Of a stretch of DNA of 64,000 nucleotides, positions 61,653-64,000 are shown piece by piece (the first letter of the stretch is position 1; each line of letters begins with the position of its first letter). The stretch spans positions 1,054,001-1,118,000 of the forward strand of contig NZ_OY725712.1 of the NCBI RefSeq assembly GCF_963360655.1, written 5' to 3'. The notes under the pieces were generated by a model that saw nothing but the letters and a program-made list of their open reading frames with translations, was not told where the DNA came from and did no database searches. Source of the DNA: Collinsella aerofaciens (GTDB lineage Bacteria; Actinomycetota; Coriobacteriia; Coriobacteriales; Coriobacteriaceae). A program made the translations under genes and the position numbers.

Positions 61653-63065
61653 ATGGACGCAACCGCAATTATCCTCGCTGCCGGCGAGGGCACCCGCATG
61701 AAGTCGAACCACTGCAAGGTTTCGCACAAGATCCTGGGCAAGCCCATGGTCCAGTGGATCGTCGACGCCACCATCAAGGCCGGCTGCAGCCGCGTCGTGG
61801 TCGTCATCGGCAGCCACGCCGACGAGATGCGCGCCCTCATCGACGGCGCCTATGCCAACAGCGCCACCAAGGTCGAGTGCGTTGAGCAGACCGAGCGCCT
61901 GGGCACCGGTCACGCCGTGAAGGTCGCGCTCGAGGCCTGCGGCATCACGCAAGGCCCCGTCGTCGTGCTCAACGGCGACCTGCCGCTCATCACCGCCGAC
62001 ACCGTCGCCAAGTTCGCGCAGACCGTCGCCACCGGCGAGCTCGCCTGCACCGTCATGACCATGACCCCGCCCGACCCCTTCGGCTACGGCCGCATCAAGC
62101 TGGGTGCCGACGGCCAGATCGAACGCATCATCGAGCAGAAGGACTGCACACCCGAGCAGGCCGCCACGCTGCTCGAGTGCAACGCCGGCTGCTACGCCTT
62201 CGACGGCGCGCAGCTCGCCGCGCACATTGACGAGATCGGCAACGACAACGCGCAGTCCGAGTACTATCTGCCCGACATGCTCGAGATCCTCAAGGGCCAC
62301 GGCCAGGCAGTCTCCATCTTCCACTGCGATGACTACCGCGACGGCCTGGGCGTCAACAGCCGCATCCAGCTCGCGCAGCTCACCGCCATCGCGCGCGACC
62401 GCATCAACGAGCACTGGATGGCCGAGGGCGTTACCTTCATCGACCCCACGCAGGCCTGGATCGGCCCCGACGCCACCATCGGCCGCGACACCGTCGTGTG
62501 GCCGCAGACGCACCTGATCGGCCACGTCACCGTGGGCGAGGAGTGCCAGCTCGGCCCCAACAGCCGTCTCACCGACACCACCGTCGGCAGCGGCTGCATC
62601 ATCGATGAGACCATCGCCATCGAGGCCGTCATCGAGAACGGCGTCGACTGCGGCCCGCGCGCCTACCTGCGCCCGGGTACCCACATGCTCGACGGCTCCA
62701 AGGCCGGCACGCACGTGGAGATCAAGAAGTCCACGATCGGCGAGGGCTCCAAGGTGCCGCACCTGTCCTACATCGGCGACACGACCATGGGCTCCGGCGT
62801 CAACGTGGGCGCCGGCTCCATCACCTGCAACTACGACGGCGTACACAAGCACAAAACCGTCATCGGCAAGGATGCCTTCATCGGTTCCGATACCATGATG
62901 GTCGCGCCCGCCCAGATTGGCGACGGCGCGCTCGTGGCCGCCGGCTCCGTCATCACTGAGCCGGTCCCGGCAGACGCACTCGGTCTGGGCCGCGCCCGTC
63001 AGGTAAATATTGAGGGCTGGGCCGCCGATTATCGCCGCCGCCTGCACGAGGACGACGAGGTATAA
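61653..63065 (+). CDS. glmU: Bifunctional N-acetylglucosamine-1-phosphate uridyltransferase / glucosamine-1-phosphate acetyltransferase
   Basis: A 470-residue enzyme that makes UDP-GlcNAc for peptidoglycan. The uridyltransferase domain (1-about 230) has LAAGEGTRMKS (8-18), QTERLGTGHA, VLNGDLPL and the metal Asp. The left-handed beta-helix domain (about 250-455) has hexapeptide repeats and LRPGTHMLDGSKAGTHVEIKKS, GAGSITCNYDGVHKHKT and a late catalytic His. AGGAG lies before ATG 61653. Divergent from the ECF operon; prs follows. Confidence 0.97.
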   Translation: MDATAIILAAGEGTRMKSNHCKVSHKILGKPMVQWIVDATIKAGCSRVVVVIGSHADEMRALIDGAYANSATKVECVEQTERLGTGHAVKVALEACGITQGPVVVLNGDLPLITADTVAKFAQTVATGELACTVMTMTPPDPFGYGRIKLGADGQIERIIEQKDCTPEQAATLLECNAGCYAFDGAQLAAHIDEIGNDNAQSEYYLPDMLEILKGHGQAVSIFHCDDYRDGLGVNSRIQLAQLTAIARDRINEHWMAEGVTFIDPTQAWIGPDATIGRDTVVWPQTHLIGHVTVGEECQLGPNSRLTDTTVGSGCIIDETIAIEAVIENGVDCGPRAYLRPGTHMLDGSKAGTHVEIKKSTIGEGSKVPHLSYIGDTTMGSGVNVGAGSITCNYDGVHKHKTVIGKDAFIGSDTMMVAPAQIGDGALVAAGSVITEPVPADALGLGRARQVNIEGWAADYRRRLHEDDEV

Positions 63066-63082
63066 CGTTTTACCAAGCATCT

Positions 63083-63115
63083 AAGGAGCCGCTTCCGTGG
63101 GGACGGCTCCTTTTT
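63083..63115 (+). terminator. Terminator after glmU
   Basis: GGAGCCG (63085-63091) pairs with CGGCTCC (63104-63110), followed by TTTTT (63111-63115). Confidence 0.9.
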
Positions 63116-63256
63116 CTATGCTGACCTGCGCGGCCGGATGAGTGGTCGGTTCGTGTCCGTTGACGGTAAAGACGTTATCAAGACTCGATAAACCCCGCCG
63201 CGCGGTTACAATGCAACAAGGCATCTATATGGCATTCGATATAAAGGAGAAGGGTA

Positions 63257-64000
63257 ATGCCGATTAATGATCCCGAGAAGTCGGAGAATATGCGCAAGTC
63301 CATCCGCGTGTATTCCGGTTCCTCCAACCGTCCCCTCGCTCAGAAGATCGCTGAGTTCCTTGGGGTCGAGCTTTCGGGCCTTACGCTAAAGCAGTTCGCC
63401 AACGGTGAGATTTACGCCCGCTACGACGAGACCGTCCGCGGCGCCGACGTCTTCCTGATTCAGTCCGTGGCCGGCGGCAACGTCAACGACATGCTCATGG
63501 AGCTGCTCATCGCCACCGACGCTGCCAAGCGCGCATCCGCCCGCTCCATCACCGCCGTTATCACCCACTACGGCTATGCCCGCCAGGACCGCAAGGCCGG
63601 CCCGCGCGAGCCCATCACCGCCCGCCTCGTCGCCAACCTGCTCGAGCGCGCCGGCGTCAACCGCATCATCACCCTCGACCTGCACCAGGGCCAGATTCAG
63701 GGCTTCTTCGATATCCCGGTTAACCACCTGTCCGCGCTGCCGCTGTTTGGCCAGTACTACAACGACATGCACTTCGACACCGACAACCTGGTTGTCGTCT
63801 CCCCCGATGTGGGCCGCGCCAAGGCCGCCAAGAAGCTGTCCGACATGCTCGGCTGCGACCTGGCCATCGCCCACAAGGGCCGTCCGCGCCACAACGCCGC
63901 CGAGGTCATGGGCATCATCGGTGACATCAAGGGCAAGACCTGCATCATCAACGACGACATGATCGACACCGCTGGCACCCTGTGCGCCAACGTCAAGGAG
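63257..64000 (+). CDS. prs: Ribose-phosphate pyrophosphokinase (partial, 3' end outside window)
   Basis: The first 248 residues of PRPP synthetase. FANGEIYARYDETVRGADVFLIQS (about 48-71), the ATP-site THYGYARQDRK (about 109-119), TLDLHQGQIQGFFDIPVNHL and the start of the PRPP-binding loop DDMIDTAGT (about 234-242) are present. AAGGAGAAGGG precedes ATG 63257. It turns ribose 5-phosphate, as made by the ribokinase earlier in the window, into PRPP for nucleotide synthesis. Confidence 0.97.
   Translation, partial: MPINDPEKSENMRKSIRVYSGSSNRPLAQKIAEFLGVELSGLTLKQFANGEIYARYDETVRGADVFLIQSVAGGNVNDMLMELLIATDAAKRASARSITAVITHYGYARQDRKAGPREPITARLVANLLERAGVNRIITLDLHQGQIQGFFDIPVNHLSALPLFGQYYNDMHFDTDNLVVVSPDVGRAKAAKKLSDMLGCDLAIAHKGRPRHNAAEVMGIIGDIKGKTCIINDDMIDTAGTLCANVKE

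Overview
The window is high-GC bacterial chromosome. I read it as class Coriobacteriia, most likely Collinsella; this is inference from gene content and codon use, not from a marker-gene comparison. Indicators are a three-gene LuxR-type sensory operon with two membrane sensors, a group 4 [NiFe] hydrogenase operon, a PRC-barrel/MgtE protein next to an Nramp-like transporter, PTS/LicT beta-glucoside use, and a dense set of short palindromic repeats.

Layout. 1-1264: end of a zinc-ribbon protein and a lipoprotein. 1285-5444: sensory operon (response regulator, histidine kinase, degenerate sensor). 5451-6859: DUF4867 protein and luxS, with a four-arm attenuator-like leader. 6922-12190: LacI regulator, then the licT-bglP-bglA operon with a RAT/terminator leader. 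12288-14356: ribokinase and nucleoside hydrolase operon. 14450-16693: OatA-like acyltransferase. 16881-18640: IS256-family element and a MITE-like repeat. 18725-22131: Nramp-like and MgtE-like pair with a structured leader and a 10-codon upstream ORF. 22142-23554: IS110-family element sitting inside a short palindrome. 23582-29379: envelope and membrane proteins. 29487-32100: regulated alpha/beta hydrolase and a DUF362 ferredoxin protein. 32098-38984: two ABC export systems, one with a frameshifted permease. 39196-40967: NarL-type two-component system. 41724-47371: Ech-type hydrogenase operon with fused EchA-EchB. 47659-48054: transposase-like HTH remnant. 48504-50534: Old Yellow Enzyme family reductase. 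50821-50897: initiator tRNA-Met. 51094-57669: coaX, a DUF4143 ATPase between palindromes, a degenerate biotin-ligase homologue, a folP-folK fusion, a sirtuin and exonuclease III. 58205-61444: ECF transporter (S, fused AA, T). 61653-64000: glmU and the start of prs.

How the genes work together. Energy metabolism looks anaerobic: ferredoxin-linked H2 turnover by the membrane Ech complex, flavin/Fe-S reductases and no visible aerobic chain. Carbon is taken up as beta-glucosides (PTS, 6-phospho-beta-glucosidase, LicT antitermination) and as nucleosides (nucleoside hydrolase then ribokinase, with prs nearby in the window).

The most unusual content is non-coding. At least six large compound palindromes (133-166 bp) sit between convergent genes at 30569, 40998-41649 and 57743-58164. 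A second palindrome family (TAGTCATT...AATGACTA) overlaps stop codons and is the target of the IS110 element. A third family brackets the DUF4143 ATPase. Several proteins look like altered enzymes: a NodB-type deacetylase without its metal-binding histidines, a biotin-ligase homologue without its biotin motif, and a DHPS split by a disordered insertion.
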